Assembly (NCBI GenBank): GCA_016212795.1
Contig: JACRDT010000019.1
Location: forward strand, 1-64,000
DNA length: 64,000 nucleotides
Reading direction: 5' to 3'
Origin: Elusimicrobiota bacterium
GTDB taxonomy: Bacteria > Elusimicrobiota > Elusimicrobia > UBA1565 > UBA9628
Both the position numbers and the translations under genes were made by a program. Shown here piece by piece: positions 34,947 through 44,033 of the stretch (position 1 is the stretch's first letter; each line of letters opens with the position of its first letter). The notes under the pieces were generated by a model. The model was not told the origin of the DNA, made no database searches, and saw nothing but the letters and a program-made list of their open reading frames with translations.

Positions 34947-36783
34947 TCCCGCCCTGGGCCGAGGGGCCCGCGGGGCCGGCCGGGGGCGCGGGCGGGGCGG
35001 GCTGCAGGGGGTTGCGGTACAGACCCGCGCGCTGAGCGAGCTTGAGCACCGCGAAGCTCGCCTCCGTCACCACCTTCTCCCAGTCGGCCTCGCCCCGGGA
35101 GATGCGGTCGAGCTCCTCCTCGAGCCGGGCGGTGTAGCCCAGGTCGATGAAGTTGCCGGAGTAGTGGCGGACCAGGAAATCGGTCACGGCGAGGCCCAGG
35201 GGGGTGGCGCGCAGCTTGCGCTTCTCCTCCTGCGCGTAGCCGCGCTCGAGGATCGTGCGCATGATGGCGGCGTAGGTCGAGGGCCGGCCGATGCCGTCGC
35301 GCTCCAGCTTCTTGATGAGCGAGGCCTGCGTATAGCGCGGCGGGGGCTTGGTGACCCGCTGGTGGGCGGCCAGGTCGAGCAGGCTTAGCGCCTCGCCGGG
35401 CTCGAGCATGGGAAGCTCGCTGTCGGACTCGTCGTCCTCCTCCTCGGGCGCGCCCTCCTCCCCCTTCTTGCCGCGCTTGACCTTGGCCTTGGCCTCCTCG
35501 GTGGCGTCCTCGCCGGCCAGCCGCCGCCACCCGTCGAACAGGGTCACCTTGCCCTTGGCCTGGAACACGCCCATGGGCCCGGGCTCGGCGCCCGCCGTTG
35601 TCTCCCATTTCCCGGGGGCGCACGCCACGTCGATGGTCGTGATCTGGTCGCGGCCGGGCGCCATCTGGCAGGCGATGAACCTCTGCCAGATGAGCCGGTA
35701 GAGCTTGCCCTCGTCGCCGCCCCCCAGGGCGTCCGCGCCGGACCCGGGGTGCGTCGGCCTGATGGCCTCGTGCGCCTCCTGGGCGTTGGCCGCCTTGGTG
35801 GCGTGGAGGATCGGGTCCTTGGGCAGGTAAGGCGCGGGGAACTCGCGGCCGATGAGCTCGCGGGCCTCCTCGATCGCCTCCGGCGCCAGCGCCGTCGAGT
35901 CGGTGCGGTGGTAGGTGATGTGGCCGTTCTCGAAGAGTCCCTGGAGCAGCTTCATGGCGACGTCCGGGTTGAAGCCCAGGCGCACCGACGCCGCCTGCTG
36001 CACCGTCGCGGTCGTAAACGGCGCGGGGGCGTTGCGCGAGGAGTCGCGGCGCTCGCAGGAGAGCACCTGCCAGGGCTGGCGCTTGCACCACTCCACGGTC
36101 TTGGCCGCCACGCCGGGGTCGGTCAGCCGAGAGCCCAAGGGCTGTCCTTTCCAGGCCACGAGCTTGGCCGTGAACGACGGCGGCGCGCCGGCCTTCTCCA
36201 GCTTCGCTGCCAGGACGAAATAGTCGACGGTCTTGAACTTCCCGATCTCCCGCTCGCGCTCCGCCACGAGCCGCAGGGCCACGGACTGCACGCGGCCCGC
36301 GCTCCTGGCGGCCTTGCCGACGCGCCGCAGCGTGGGGCTGACCAGCCAGCCCACCACGCGGTCGAGCACGCGCCGCGCCTGCTGGGCGTTCACCAGGCGC
36401 ATGTCGAGCGGGCGGGGCTTGGCCATCGCCGTGGAGACCTCGGCCTTGGTCACGGCGTGGAACACGACGCGCCGGTAGCTCCGCTCGCCAAGGAGCTGGC
36501 TCACGTGCCAGGCGATGGCCTCCCCCTCGCGGTCCGGGTCCGTGGCCAGGAGCACCTCGTCGGCCTGCTTGGCCAGCGACGAGAGCTCCGAGACGGCCCT
36601 GGACGACCGCTCGAGCATCTTGTACGTCGGCGTCACCTTGCCGCCCTCGAAGGCCACGGCCAGGTCGCCCGACGCCGGCAGGTCGCGGACGTGGCCGAAC
36701 GACGCGGCCACGCGGAAGCCCGCGCCGAGGAAGTCGCGGATCTTGCGGACCTTGACCGGGGACTCGACGACGACGAGCTTCAT
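34936..36783 (-). CDS. topA: DNA topoisomerase I (type IA)
   Basis: A 615-residue type IA topoisomerase that relaxes negative supercoils. It has the Toprim domain (VVVESPVKVRKI, then TDPDREGEAIAWH at about 81-93), the SAGRVQSVALRL motif and the catalytic tyrosine Y291 in ITYHRTDS. Many bacterial TopA proteins carry C-terminal zinc fingers; here the chain ends in a Pro/Ala-rich tail with none. An acidic/basic insert lies at about residues 440-480. ATG 36783 overlaps the stop of the upstream zinc-ribbon membrane protein (ATGA), so the two are co-translated. The 3' end overlaps oleD by 11 nt. Confidence 0.95.
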   Translation of the reverse strand: MKLVVVESPVKVRKIRDFLGAGFRVAASFGHVRDLPASGDLAVAFEGGKVTPTYKMLERSSRAVSELSSLAKQADEVLLATDPDREGEAIAWHVSQLLGERSYRRVVFHAVTKAEVSTAMAKPRPLDMRLVNAQQARRVLDRVVGWLVSPTLRRVGKAARSAGRVQSVALRLVAEREREIGKFKTVDYFVLAAKLEKAGAPPSFTAKLVAWKGQPLGSRLTDPGVAAKTVEWCKRQPWQVLSCERRDSSRNAPAPFTTATVQQAASVRLGFNPDVAMKLLQGLFENGHITYHRTDSTALAPEAIEEARELIGREFPAPYLPKDPILHATKAANAQEAHEAIRPTHPGSGADALGGGDEGKLYRLIWQRFIACQMAPGRDQITTIDVACAPGKWETTAGAEPGPMGVFQAKGKVTLFDGWRRLAGEDATEEAKAKVKRGKKGEEGAPEEEDDESDSELPMLEPGEALSLLDLAAHQRVTKPPPRYTQASLIKKLERDGIGRPSTYAAIMRTILERGYAQEEKRKLRATPLGLAVTDFLVRHYSGNFIDLGYTARLEEELDRISRGEADWEKVVTEASFAVLKLAQRAGLYRNPLQPAPPAPPAGPAGPSAQGGITA

Positions 36784-37496
36784 GGCCGGCCGGTCGGGGC
36801 CGCCGGGGCAGGCCTCGGGCGGCCCTTGTGCTGCTCGTAGGCCTGTTTGGCCTGTTCCTTGGAACCGAAATAATGGCCGTACTTGTCCCAAAGCTCCTTC
36901 TTGCTGAGACGATCGATGTCCGCCGTTACCTCGGCCTGCTGAGAGCTGTTGAGCAGCTTCATCATCTTGGAGACGTCGCCGAACATCGCGTTCATCCTGC
37001 CGAGCACCGATGGAGGGACAGGGGGGTCCAGCCGGATGGGCGCGGCGCGGCCGCGCGCCTTGGGTTCGCCCTCGATGACGTCCGGCTGTCCGGCCGGCTC
37101 CTTCGGCTCGCCGGCGACGCCGGGCTCCCCGGCTTCCTCGGCGGCCAGTTCGGGCGTGGAGTCAGCCTCCCCGTCCTGGACGGGCGTCCACGCCGCCCCC
37201 GCTTCCTGCGGGCTGGGCATCCTGGTCCCGGCCGGCGCCCCAGGCCCGTCGGTCAACATCGAGACCCCGAGCGCCCAGCCCAGGACGATGCTCACGGCCA
37301 CCACGGCCAAGACCAGCCCCGCCAGCAGGAGGGGCTTGCCCTTGGAGTCCTTGCCGGTCCAGCCGTGGCCGCAGGTCGGGCAGTAGCGCCGATGGGTGCC
37401 CACGAGACGGCGCGCATGATGGCGCGCCTTGGAGCGGGAGAGGCGAACCTCCCGCCCGCCGCAGAAAGGGCACTTGTCTTCTATGGGACGCGGCAT
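36780..37496 (-). CDS. Zinc-ribbon single-pass membrane protein
   Basis: A 238-residue protein. The N-terminus has two CxxC knuckles, CPFCGG (9-14) and CPTCGHGW (39-46), a likely zinc ribbon with a basic SKARHHARRL segment between them. One transmembrane helix (about 57-82) is followed by a long acidic, Pro/Glu-rich disordered part and a charged helical C-terminus. No function is known to me. It is the first gene of a two-gene unit with topA and has a plausible promoter upstream (37554-37583). Confidence 0.65.
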   Translation of the reverse strand: MPRPIEDKCPFCGGREVRLSRSKARHHARRLVGTHRRYCPTCGHGWTGKDSKGKPLLLAGLVLAVVAVSIVLGWALGVSMLTDGPGAPAGTRMPSPQEAGAAWTPVQDGEADSTPELAAEEAGEPGVAGEPKEPAGQPDVIEGEPKARGRAAPIRLDPPVPPSVLGRMNAMFGDVSKMMKLLNSSQQAEVTADIDRLSKKELWDKYGHYFGSKEQAKQAYEQHKGRPRPAPAAPTGRP

Positions 37497-37553
37497 GGTC
37501 TCAGCTCAGACGGCCGTGGTCGGCCGGGGCCGGCGTCCGGCCCGGCAGGAGGT

Positions 37554-37583
37554 ATCATACCATCTCGGACGGCGGCGGCCCAA
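37554..37583 (-). promoter_or_regulatory. Sigma-70-type promoter for the zinc-ribbon/topA unit
   Basis: On the minus strand TTGGGC (37583-37578) and TATGAT (37559-37554) are separated by 18 nt, about 58 nt before the ATG at 37496. Confidence 0.4.
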
Positions 37584-37588
37584 CAGGG

Positions 37589-40500
37589 TCACTTGCGCCG
37601 CAGGAGGAGCAGCATCATCGCCGCGGCGGCCACGGTCACCAGCACGTTGACGCCGAGCAGGATGTTCGACATGGTCAGCGCCGCGCCCACCGCGGGGAAG
37701 ATGCGCGCCAGGCTCACCGCGGCGAAGATCGGCAGCATGGCGGCGACGCTCGCCGTCATCATCCACTTGGAGAGGTTGCGGTACTTGTCCTGGGGCAGGC
37801 TCTGCGAGTAGTAGGCCATCCACTTGTTCGAGTTGATGGTGATGACGCCGCCCAGCACGCCGCCCAGGACGAAGGTGAGGAGGGGGACGTGCAGCAGGGC
37901 CGACCACACGAAGGCGACCGCGGCGAGCCCGCCGACCACGGTCCAGCCGGTCCGGCCCAGCATCTTCTCGGGCAGGAGGGCCACGGTCGCAAGCCCGCTC
38001 GCGAGCCAACTGCCGCCGTCGTAGACGCCGATCATGGTGCCCGCCGCCTCCTTGGAGGAGAACACGCTCAGGGCGAACACCGTGGCGAGCACGCCGTAGA
38101 GCATGAAGTGCATGAACCGGAAGAACGCGTAGGGCAGGTAGTCCTTCAGGCCCAGCGCCGGCGCCCCGGCCTCGGCCTTCGGCGCGCCAGCGGGCTTGGC
38201 CGCCGCGCCCTCCCTGGCCGGCTTGGCCCAGCCCTCCCGGTACTTGAGGGTCGCGTAGAGCAGCGTCGAGAGCCCGATGCCCACGCTCGAGACGACCATC
38301 ATGGCGTTGCCGCCCACGAGGTTCAGCAGGGGCACGGCCACGAACAGGGCCATGCCGATGCAGGCGATCTCGACCCACTGGTAGGCGAAGTTGAGTCCCA
38401 GTTCGAGCTTCGCCGGGTTGTGGTTGCCGATGATCATCCGCGGCAGGAGGTTCTCGGCCACGCCGCGGTTGATGCCGTAGACTAGGCCCTGCACGACCGC
38501 GTTGGCGAGGAACATCCCGAAGATGACGCCGGAGGAGGCCCCCAGGGCCGCCGCGATGGGGATGGGCAGGCCCGCCAGCGCCAGGAGGACGAGCGCCGCC
38601 ACGTTGACCCACTTGGGGTTGAACCGCGCCATGAAGAACGAGCCCAGCCACGCGCCCGTGACCCGCATGACGTAGCCCACCCCCGTCACGATGAGCGCGG
38701 CGGGCAGGCCGAAGAGCGCGGCGGAGAACAGCGGCAGCGCCACCGCCTGGACCTCCTGCGCCATGGCGTTGAGGGTCCAGGCCGGGGTGAAGCCCAACAG
38801 GAACGACTTGGGCAGCAGCCGGATGCGGCCGAGCCAGCCGGCGCGGCCGAAATCGATGCGGTCCACCCAGTCCGCGGCCAGGAGCTTGCCCTCCGACGTG
38901 TCGTGCCCGAAGAGCCCGGTCTGGGTCGTCACCCGGCCGTCTGGCGTCTCGATGTCGATCTCGACGCCCTGGAGCAGGGCGAAGAGCCGTTCGCGCGACG
39001 AGGCCTCGTCGGCCCCCCGGATCGTGATGTTGCCGAGCAGGTCGTGCTCCTTGACCGTATCGCCGACCTTGAGGAAGAGCTCCGAGAGGAAGATCTCCCC
39101 GCCGGCCTCCGGCAGTCCCCGCACCGCGACCACCGAGCCCGCCGACCGCGCGATCATGAACCGGTGCTGCAGGATGAAGGGCTTGGAGGCGGCCTGCGGC
39201 CGGCTCTCGACTGCGAAGGCCGCGAGCATGCCCTCGCGCATGACGTCCACGCCCGAGGCCTCGGCCACGCTGGCCCAGACGTCGGCCCCGCCCATCCGCG
39301 CGTTGATCTCCACGATCGGCGCCGCGAGCTTGCCGTTGACGAGGGTCACGATCAGCTCGACGTGGGCGTTGCCGGTCCGCAGGCCCACCGCCTCCAGGGC
39401 CTTGGCGGCCTGGCCCTTGGCGAGCTCGGCCATCTCGGGCGTCAAGGCCGCGGGGTAGGTGGTGCCCCGCTCCTGGTTGCCCAGCGCCGGGGGATTGTAG
39501 CTCAGGAACGTGAAGACCGGGACGCCGCCCTGCACGATGACCTCGGCGTCGAGCATGAGGCCGTCGGGGATCTGCGCCTCGAAGAGGACCGGGGGCTTCT
39601 GGTCGAGCTGCTTGCTGCGCGACTTGCGCGGGTCTTCCTGGTTGATCTTCTCGATCTGCTCCGTGATGTCGCGGAACGCCGCCGCCGCGGCCTCGGGCGA
39701 GTCGATGTTGAGCGTCACGCCCCAGCCGCCGCCGCCGGAGTCCGGCTTGGCCACGGCCGAGGCCCAGCCCGCGGCCTTGATCTTCAGGAACGCTTCGCGG
39801 GCCGCGGCCTCGCTGTCGACCAGGATCGCCGGCAGGTGCAGGCCGGCGTCCGGGTGGGCGTTCATCAGCTCGCGCGCCCTGCTCTTGGAGTGCGCGTCGG
39901 CGACGGCCCGGGGGTCGTAGCCCGGGAGCCCGAGGGCGTGCGAGAGCTCGGCTTCCAGCAGCGCGAAAGAGTTGAGGTAGGTCTTCACCGCGTCGATGCG
40001 CCTGGTCCGCGCGAGCCCGGCGACCTGCGCGACGATCGCGGCGACGTTCCCGGGGAAGCGGTTGCCGATGTCGGCGGCGACGTAGTTCTCCGGCTTGACG
40101 CCCCGGGAGACGGCGAAGTCCTTCTGGTCGGGGTAGCCCAGGACCAGGAGGTCGAACCCGTAGTCCCGGGCCAGGGAGAGCATGTGGTCGTAGAGATAGT
40201 CGCGGCCGCCCACCTTGGAGACGACGTAGAGGAGCGTTTTGCCGGCGAGGAGCGCGGTCGGGGCGCTCTTGGAAGATCTGTCCGGCTGCGCGAGCCGGGT
40301 CGCCGCGGAGCCTGCCGCAGACTCCTGCGACTCGAACGCGGCGGCGCCCTCGGCCGGGGCCGCGACGCCCCGGCCCTCGAAGACCAGGGCGGCGACGTCC
40401 CTGGCCCCCTCGACCGAGATGTCGCGCGAAAGGGCGGTCGAGACTTCGGCCTGCCTGTCGCGGACCTTATCGACCCGCACCCCTTGGGCCTGATCGACAG

Positions 40501-40942
40501 GAGGAAGTCCCTTGGGCTCGGCCGGAACGCGCACGAGGCCCTGGCCTGGAGGCGCCCGCGCCGCGCCGATCACGCCCGCCCGCAGGGGCACCACGGCCGG
40601 GGCCGGGGACCCCAGCGAGGCGACGGTCCCCGGGACTTCGGCCGGGGCCGAGGGCAGGACAGCGGCGTCAGGCCCCTGCGCGGCGCGCAGCCCGAGCGCC
40701 GGCAGAGGGGAAAGCGACGGCAGGCTCGAACCGCCCGGGAGCGCCAGGGAGGCCGAGTAGCCCGGGAGGAGGCCCTGAGCCACGCCCGTCCCGACCGGCA
40801 CGACGGGGCCGGTCTGGGACCCGCCGGACCCGCGGTTGACGGTGGTCGCGACCGCGGCATAGGCGGCCTGGCCCGGCGACCCTAGGAGCAGGACCCCGGC
40901 CAGCAACGCCGCGACGGATGGCTTGAGCATCTTCCCCACCAC
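37589..40942 (-). CDS. Exported-leader / ATP-grasp ligase / MFS transporter fusion
   Basis: A 1117-residue chain. Residues 1-29 form a signal-like helix (LLAGVLLLGSPGQAAYA); about 30-225 are low-complexity Ala/Pro/Leu-rich; about 230-690 form an ATP-grasp ligase (KSRARELMNAHP, VAKPDSGGGGWGV, the metal site VEINARMGGADVWA); about 700-1117 form an MFS-like transporter with roughly ten to twelve helices. ATP-grasp enzymes make peptide or amide bonds, so a dipeptide or related small molecule made and exported by one polypeptide is a reasonable hypothesis. Topology is odd: a signal peptide would put the ATP-using domain outside the cytoplasm unless the first helix stays as an anchor. The start may be GTG 40942 or ATG 40930. 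Confidence 0.75.
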   Translation of the reverse strand: MVGKMLKPSVAALLAGVLLLGSPGQAAYAAVATTVNRGSGGSQTGPVVPVGTGVAQGLLPGYSASLALPGGSSLPSLSPLPALGLRAAQGPDAAVLPSAPAEVPGTVASLGSPAPAVVPLRAGVIGAARAPPGQGLVRVPAEPKGLPPVDQAQGVRVDKVRDRQAEVSTALSRDISVEGARDVAALVFEGRGVAAPAEGAAAFESQESAAGSAATRLAQPDRSSKSAPTALLAGKTLLYVVSKVGGRDYLYDHMLSLARDYGFDLLVLGYPDQKDFAVSRGVKPENYVAADIGNRFPGNVAAIVAQVAGLARTRRIDAVKTYLNSFALLEAELSHALGLPGYDPRAVADAHSKSRARELMNAHPDAGLHLPAILVDSEAAAREAFLKIKAAGWASAVAKPDSGGGGWGVTLNIDSPEAAAAAFRDITEQIEKINQEDPRKSRSKQLDQKPPVLFEAQIPDGLMLDAEVIVQGGVPVFTFLSYNPPALGNQERGTTYPAALTPEMAELAKGQAAKALEAVGLRTGNAHVELIVTLVNGKLAAPIVEINARMGGADVWASVAEASGVDVMREGMLAAFAVESRPQAASKPFILQHRFMIARSAGSVVAVRGLPEAGGEIFLSELFLKVGDTVKEHDLLGNITIRGADEASSRERLFALLQGVEIDIETPDGRVTTQTGLFGHDTSEGKLLAADWVDRIDFGRAGWLGRIRLLPKSFLLGFTPAWTLNAMAQEVQAVALPLFSAALFGLPAALIVTGVGYVMRVTGAWLGSFFMARFNPKWVNVAALVLLALAGLPIPIAAALGASSGVIFGMFLANAVVQGLVYGINRGVAENLLPRMIIGNHNPAKLELGLNFAYQWVEIACIGMALFVAVPLLNLVGGNAMMVVSSVGIGLSTLLYATLKYREGWAKPAREGAAAKPAGAPKAEAGAPALGLKDYLPYAFFRFMHFMLYGVLATVFALSVFSSKEAAGTMIGVYDGGSWLASGLATVALLPEKMLGRTGWTVVGGLAAVAFVWSALLHVPLLTFVLGGVLGGVITINSNKWMAYYSQSLPQDKYRNLSKWMMTASVAAMLPIFAAVSLARIFPAVGAALTMSNILLGVNVLVTVAAAAMMLLLLRRK

Positions 40943-41050
40943 GCCATAGTGTAGCGTCTCCTCGGGACCGCCGCATGAGGCTATGAGACCACCTCGGGGG
41001 AGACAATGAGCCTACCCGCGACTAGGCCTGTCGGGAGCCCGACAAAGCGC

Positions 41051-41085
41051 TTGACAGGCACCCGCTATTGTGGTAAACTTATACC
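41051..41085 (+). promoter_or_regulatory. Promoter and overlapping operator for the rrf2-hcp operon
   Basis: A consensus TTGACA (41051-41056) and TAAACT (41074-41079) are spaced by 17 nt. The imperfect palindrome GGTAAACTTATACC (41072-41085) covers the -10, and ATACCAG repeats follow (41081, 41089). This is a natural autoregulatory site for the Rrf2 protein encoded next. Confidence 0.6.
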
Positions 41086-41110
41086 AGAATACCAGATTCG
41101 GGAAAGGTGC

Positions 41111-41536
41111 ATGCCAGGCATACTGAACGTCTCGGAAGCGGCCGCGATCGGCGTCCACGCCATGATGATCATGGTCAAGGACCCGTCCCAGCCCCAGCGC
41201 GTCCCGGCGATGGCGAAGTCCCTGCAGGTCTCCGCGGCCCACCTCCAGAAGGTCCTCCAGCGGCTGGTCCACGCCGGGCTCGTCCGGTCGAGCCGCGGCC
41301 CCAAGGGCGGCTACGCGCTCGCCCGGTCCAGCCGGGACATCCGGATGGGCGAGGTCTTCGCCGCCATCGAAGGCCGGCCCAGCCTCACGGCGTGCCTGCT
41401 GGACAAGGAACGCTGCTGCATGGGCGCCTGCGTGCTCGGAGACATGCTGCACTCGATCAACGAGCAGGTGACCCGCAAGCTCCAGACCCGACTATCCGAC
41501 ATCAACAACAATAATAAGGAAGGAGGAGTGAGATGA
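41111..41536 (+). CDS. Rrf2-family iron-sulfur regulator (NsrR/IscR type)
   Basis: A 141-residue winged-helix regulator. The recognition helix lies in VSAAHLQKVLQRLVHAGLV (about 40-58), followed by the Rrf2 wing GPKGGYAL. The cluster-binding cysteines are C95, C102, C103 and C107 (C-x6-CC-x3-C), similar to but not identical with the three-Cys spacing of IscR and NsrR. Position directly before hcp, whose product removes nitric oxide or related species, suggests an NO-sensing NsrR-like role. ATG 41111 fits the domain start; TGA overlaps the hcp ATG (ATGA). A strong promoter with a palindrome over the -10 lies upstream. Confidence 0.85.
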   Translation: MPGILNVSEAAAIGVHAMMIMVKDPSQPQRVPAMAKSLQVSAAHLQKVLQRLVHAGLVRSSRGPKGGYALARSSRDIRMGEVFAAIEGRPSLTACLLDKERCCMGACVLGDMLHSINEQVTRKLQTRLSDINNNNKEGGVR

Positions 41537-43197
41537 ACATGTTCTGTTATCAGTGCGAGCAAAGCGCCAAAGGGACGGGGTGCGTCAAGCAAGGGGTCTG
41601 CGGCAAGGACCCTCAGACGGCCGCCTTGCAGGACGCCCTGCTTCGCGTCACCCAGGGGATCGCCCAGTACGCCCATCGGGCGCGCCGGATCGGCGGCCGC
41701 GACGCCGCGCTCGACCGCTTCGTCGTCGAGGCGCTCTTCACCACCGTCACCAACGTGAATTTCGACGCCGGGCGCATCGAGGCCCTCGTGCGCCGCGGCG
41801 TGGAGCTCCGGGACAACGCCCGCCAGCTCTACGAGCGCGCCAGCTCCAAGGCGGGCAAGCCCGCCGAGGCGCTCAAGGGACCGGCGCTCTGGGACGCGCC
41901 CAAGGGGAGCGAGGCCCTCGTCGCGGCAGGCCGCGCGATCGGCATCGACGCCCGCAAGAAAGAGGCCGGCGACGACGTGACCGGGCTCCAGGAGCTGCTG
42001 GCCTACGGGCTCAAGGGCACGGCCGCCTACGCGGACCACGCCCTGATCCTCGGGCAGGAATCGGAGGAGGTCTTCGCGTTCTTCCATGAGGCGCTCTCCT
42101 TCCTGGCCGACGACCCCCGCGACATCGGGGAATTGCTCGCGTGGAACCTGAAGTGCGGCGAGGCCAACCTCAAGGTCATGGGCCTGCTCGACGCGGCCAA
42201 CACGGGCGCCTACGGCCACCCCGTGCCGACCAAGGTCCGCGTGGAGCCGGTCAAGGGCAAGGCCATCCTGGTCTCCGGGCATGACCTCAAGGACCTCGAG
42301 GAACTCCTCAAACAGACCGAGGGCAAGGCCGTCAACGTCTACACCCACGGCGAGATGCTCCCGGCCCACGGCTACCCGGGGCTCAAGAAGTACAAGCACC
42401 TCGCGGGCAACTACGGCGGGGCCTGGCAGGACCAGCAGAAGGAGTTCGCGGCCTTCCCCGGCGCCATCCTCATGACGACCAACTGCATCCAGCGGCCGGC
42501 CGACTCCTATAAAGGGAGGATCTTCACCAGCGGCCTGGTCGCCTGGCCGGGCGTGGCCCACGTCCAGGACCGCGACTTCGCCCCGGTCATCGCGGCGGCC
42601 CTCGCGGCCGAGGGATTCAAGGCGGACGGGCACGAGGCCTCCATCATGGTGGGCTTCGCCCGCAACGCGGTCCTGGGCGTCGCCGGCAAGGTCGTCGACG
42701 CGGTCAAGGGCGGGAAGATCCGCCACTTCTTCCTCGTCGGCGGCTGCGACGGCGCCAAGCCGGGCCGGAACTACTACTCGGACTTCGCCCAGGCCGTGCC
42801 GAAGGACTGCGTGATCCTGACGCTGGCCTGCGGCAAGTACCGGTTCAACAAGCTGGAGTTCGGCGACATCGGCGGCATCCCGCGCCTCCTCGACGTCGGG
42901 CAGTGCAACGACGCCTACTCGGCCATCCAGATCGCGGTGGCCCTGGCCAAGGCCTTCGACTGCGGGGTCAACGACCTGCCCCTGTCGCTCATCATCTCCT
43001 GGTACGAGCAGAAAGCGGTCTGCATCCTGCTGTCGCTGCTGCACCTGGGCATCAAGAACATCCGCCTGGGGCCGAGCCTGCCCGCGTTCGTGACGCCGGC
43101 CGCGCTCAAGGTCCTGGTGGACAAGTTCAACATCGCGCCGACGACCACGGCGGCCAAGGACCTCGACGCCATCCTGGGGACCAAGGCGGCGGCCTGA
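41533..43197 (+). CDS. hcp: Hybrid cluster protein (hydroxylamine/NO reductase)
   Basis: A 554-residue Hcp. The N-terminal proximal-cluster cysteines are C5, C8, C17 and C23 (CxxC-x8-C-x5-C), the spacing of the shorter, anaerobe-type Hcp. Downstream Hcp motifs include VYTHGEMLPAHGYP, NCIQRP, VGGCDGAKPGRNYY and LACGKYRFNKL, which supply hybrid-cluster ligands. Hcp reduces hydroxylamine in vitro and NO to N2O in vivo. The start is fixed by ATGA overlap with the Rrf2 gene and a GGAAGGAGGAG ribosome binding site. A 10-bp hairpin separates it from the ferredoxin gene, which may tune mRNA stability. Confidence 0.95.
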   Translation: MNMFCYQCEQSAKGTGCVKQGVCGKDPQTAALQDALLRVTQGIAQYAHRARRIGGRDAALDRFVVEALFTTVTNVNFDAGRIEALVRRGVELRDNARQLYERASSKAGKPAEALKGPALWDAPKGSEALVAAGRAIGIDARKKEAGDDVTGLQELLAYGLKGTAAYADHALILGQESEEVFAFFHEALSFLADDPRDIGELLAWNLKCGEANLKVMGLLDAANTGAYGHPVPTKVRVEPVKGKAILVSGHDLKDLEELLKQTEGKAVNVYTHGEMLPAHGYPGLKKYKHLAGNYGGAWQDQQKEFAAFPGAILMTTNCIQRPADSYKGRIFTSGLVAWPGVAHVQDRDFAPVIAAALAAEGFKADGHEASIMVGFARNAVLGVAGKVVDAVKGGKIRHFFLVGGCDGAKPGRNYYSDFAQAVPKDCVILTLACGKYRFNKLEFGDIGGIPRLLDVGQCNDAYSAIQIAVALAKAFDCGVNDLPLSLIISWYEQKAVCILLSLLHLGIKNIRLGPSLPAFVTPAALKVLVDKFNIAPTTTAAKDLDAILGTKAAA

Positions 43198-43212
43198 CGC
43201 ACAACGGAGGAG

Positions 43213-43237
43213 CCGGGGAAGGCGCGGCCTTCCCCGG
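43213..43237 (+). other. Intercistronic hairpin between hcp and ferredoxin gene
   Basis: CCGGGGAAGG (43213-43222) and CCTTCCCCGG (43228-43237) form a perfect 10-bp stem with a 5-nt loop and no T-run. It probably acts as an mRNA-processing or stabilising element, not a full terminator. Confidence 0.6.
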
Positions 43238-43247
43238 CCGGGGGAAC

Positions 43248-44000
43248 ATGAAACGAAAGATCGTCCTGTTCGACGAAGACAAGTGCGACGGCTGCGGGCT
43301 GTGCGTGAACGCCTGCGCCGAGGGGGCCATCAAGGTCGTCGACGGCAAGGCCAGGCTGGTCAAGGAGCTCTACTGCGACGGCCTGGGCGCCTGCCTGGAC
43401 GTCTGCCCCCAGGACGCCATCATCATCGAGGAGCGCGAGGCTCCGGCCTTCGACCCCAAGGCGGTCGAGAAGCACCTCAAGAAGCTCGGGCGCCCGCTGC
43501 CCGCTCCGGGAGCGGGCCACGGGCACGACGGCGGCCACGGCGGCTGCCCCGGCTCGCGCATGATGGACTTCGGGGCGCCGGCCGCGGCCTCGGCCGGCGG
43601 GGACGTCTCATCCCAGCTCGCCCAATGGCCGGTCCAGCTGCACCTGGTCTCCCCCGCGGCGCCCTATTTCCAGGGAGCCGACGTCGTGCTCGCGGCCGAC
43701 TGCGTGGCCTACGCCCTGGGGGACTTCCACTCCAAGCACCTCAAAGGCAAGAAGCTGGCCATCGCCTGCCCCAAGCTCGACGACGGCCAGGAGGGGTACC
43801 TGGAGAAGCTCGTCTCGCTCATCGACGACGCCCGCATCAACACCCTGACCGTGATGATCATGCAGGTGCCCTGCTGCCGGGGGCTCCTGGGCCTGGCCGA
43901 ACGAGCCCTGGAGGCCGCCAAGCGCAAGGTGCCGCTCAAGGCCGTGGTCGTGGGCATCCAGGGCGGCGTCCTCTCGGAGGAGTGGGTCGGCCGTTCCTGA
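43248..44000 (+). CDS. Two-cluster ferredoxin-domain protein, putative Hcp electron partner
   Basis: A 250-residue protein. The first 60 residues carry two [4Fe-4S] ferredoxin motifs (CDGCGLCVNAC and CDGLGACLDVC, each ending with a distal Cys-Pro or Cys-Ala). A His/Gly-rich linker with GHGHDGGHGGC follows, then a C-terminal domain (about 110-250) with conserved cysteines (ADCVAYAL, IACPKLDDGQ, QVPCCRGLLG) that could hold another cluster. Such proteins often sit beside hcp in anaerobes and likely feed it electrons. ATG 43248 has GGGGGAA just upstream. Confidence 0.8.
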   Translation: MKRKIVLFDEDKCDGCGLCVNACAEGAIKVVDGKARLVKELYCDGLGACLDVCPQDAIIIEEREAPAFDPKAVEKHLKKLGRPLPAPGAGHGHDGGHGGCPGSRMMDFGAPAAASAGGDVSSQLAQWPVQLHLVSPAAPYFQGADVVLAADCVAYALGDFHSKHLKGKKLAIACPKLDDGQEGYLEKLVSLIDDARINTLTVMIMQVPCCRGLLGLAERALEAAKRKVPLKAVVVGIQGGVLSEEWVGRS

Positions 44001-44033
44001 CGCCGACCGGATATTCCCAAACAGGAGAAAACC

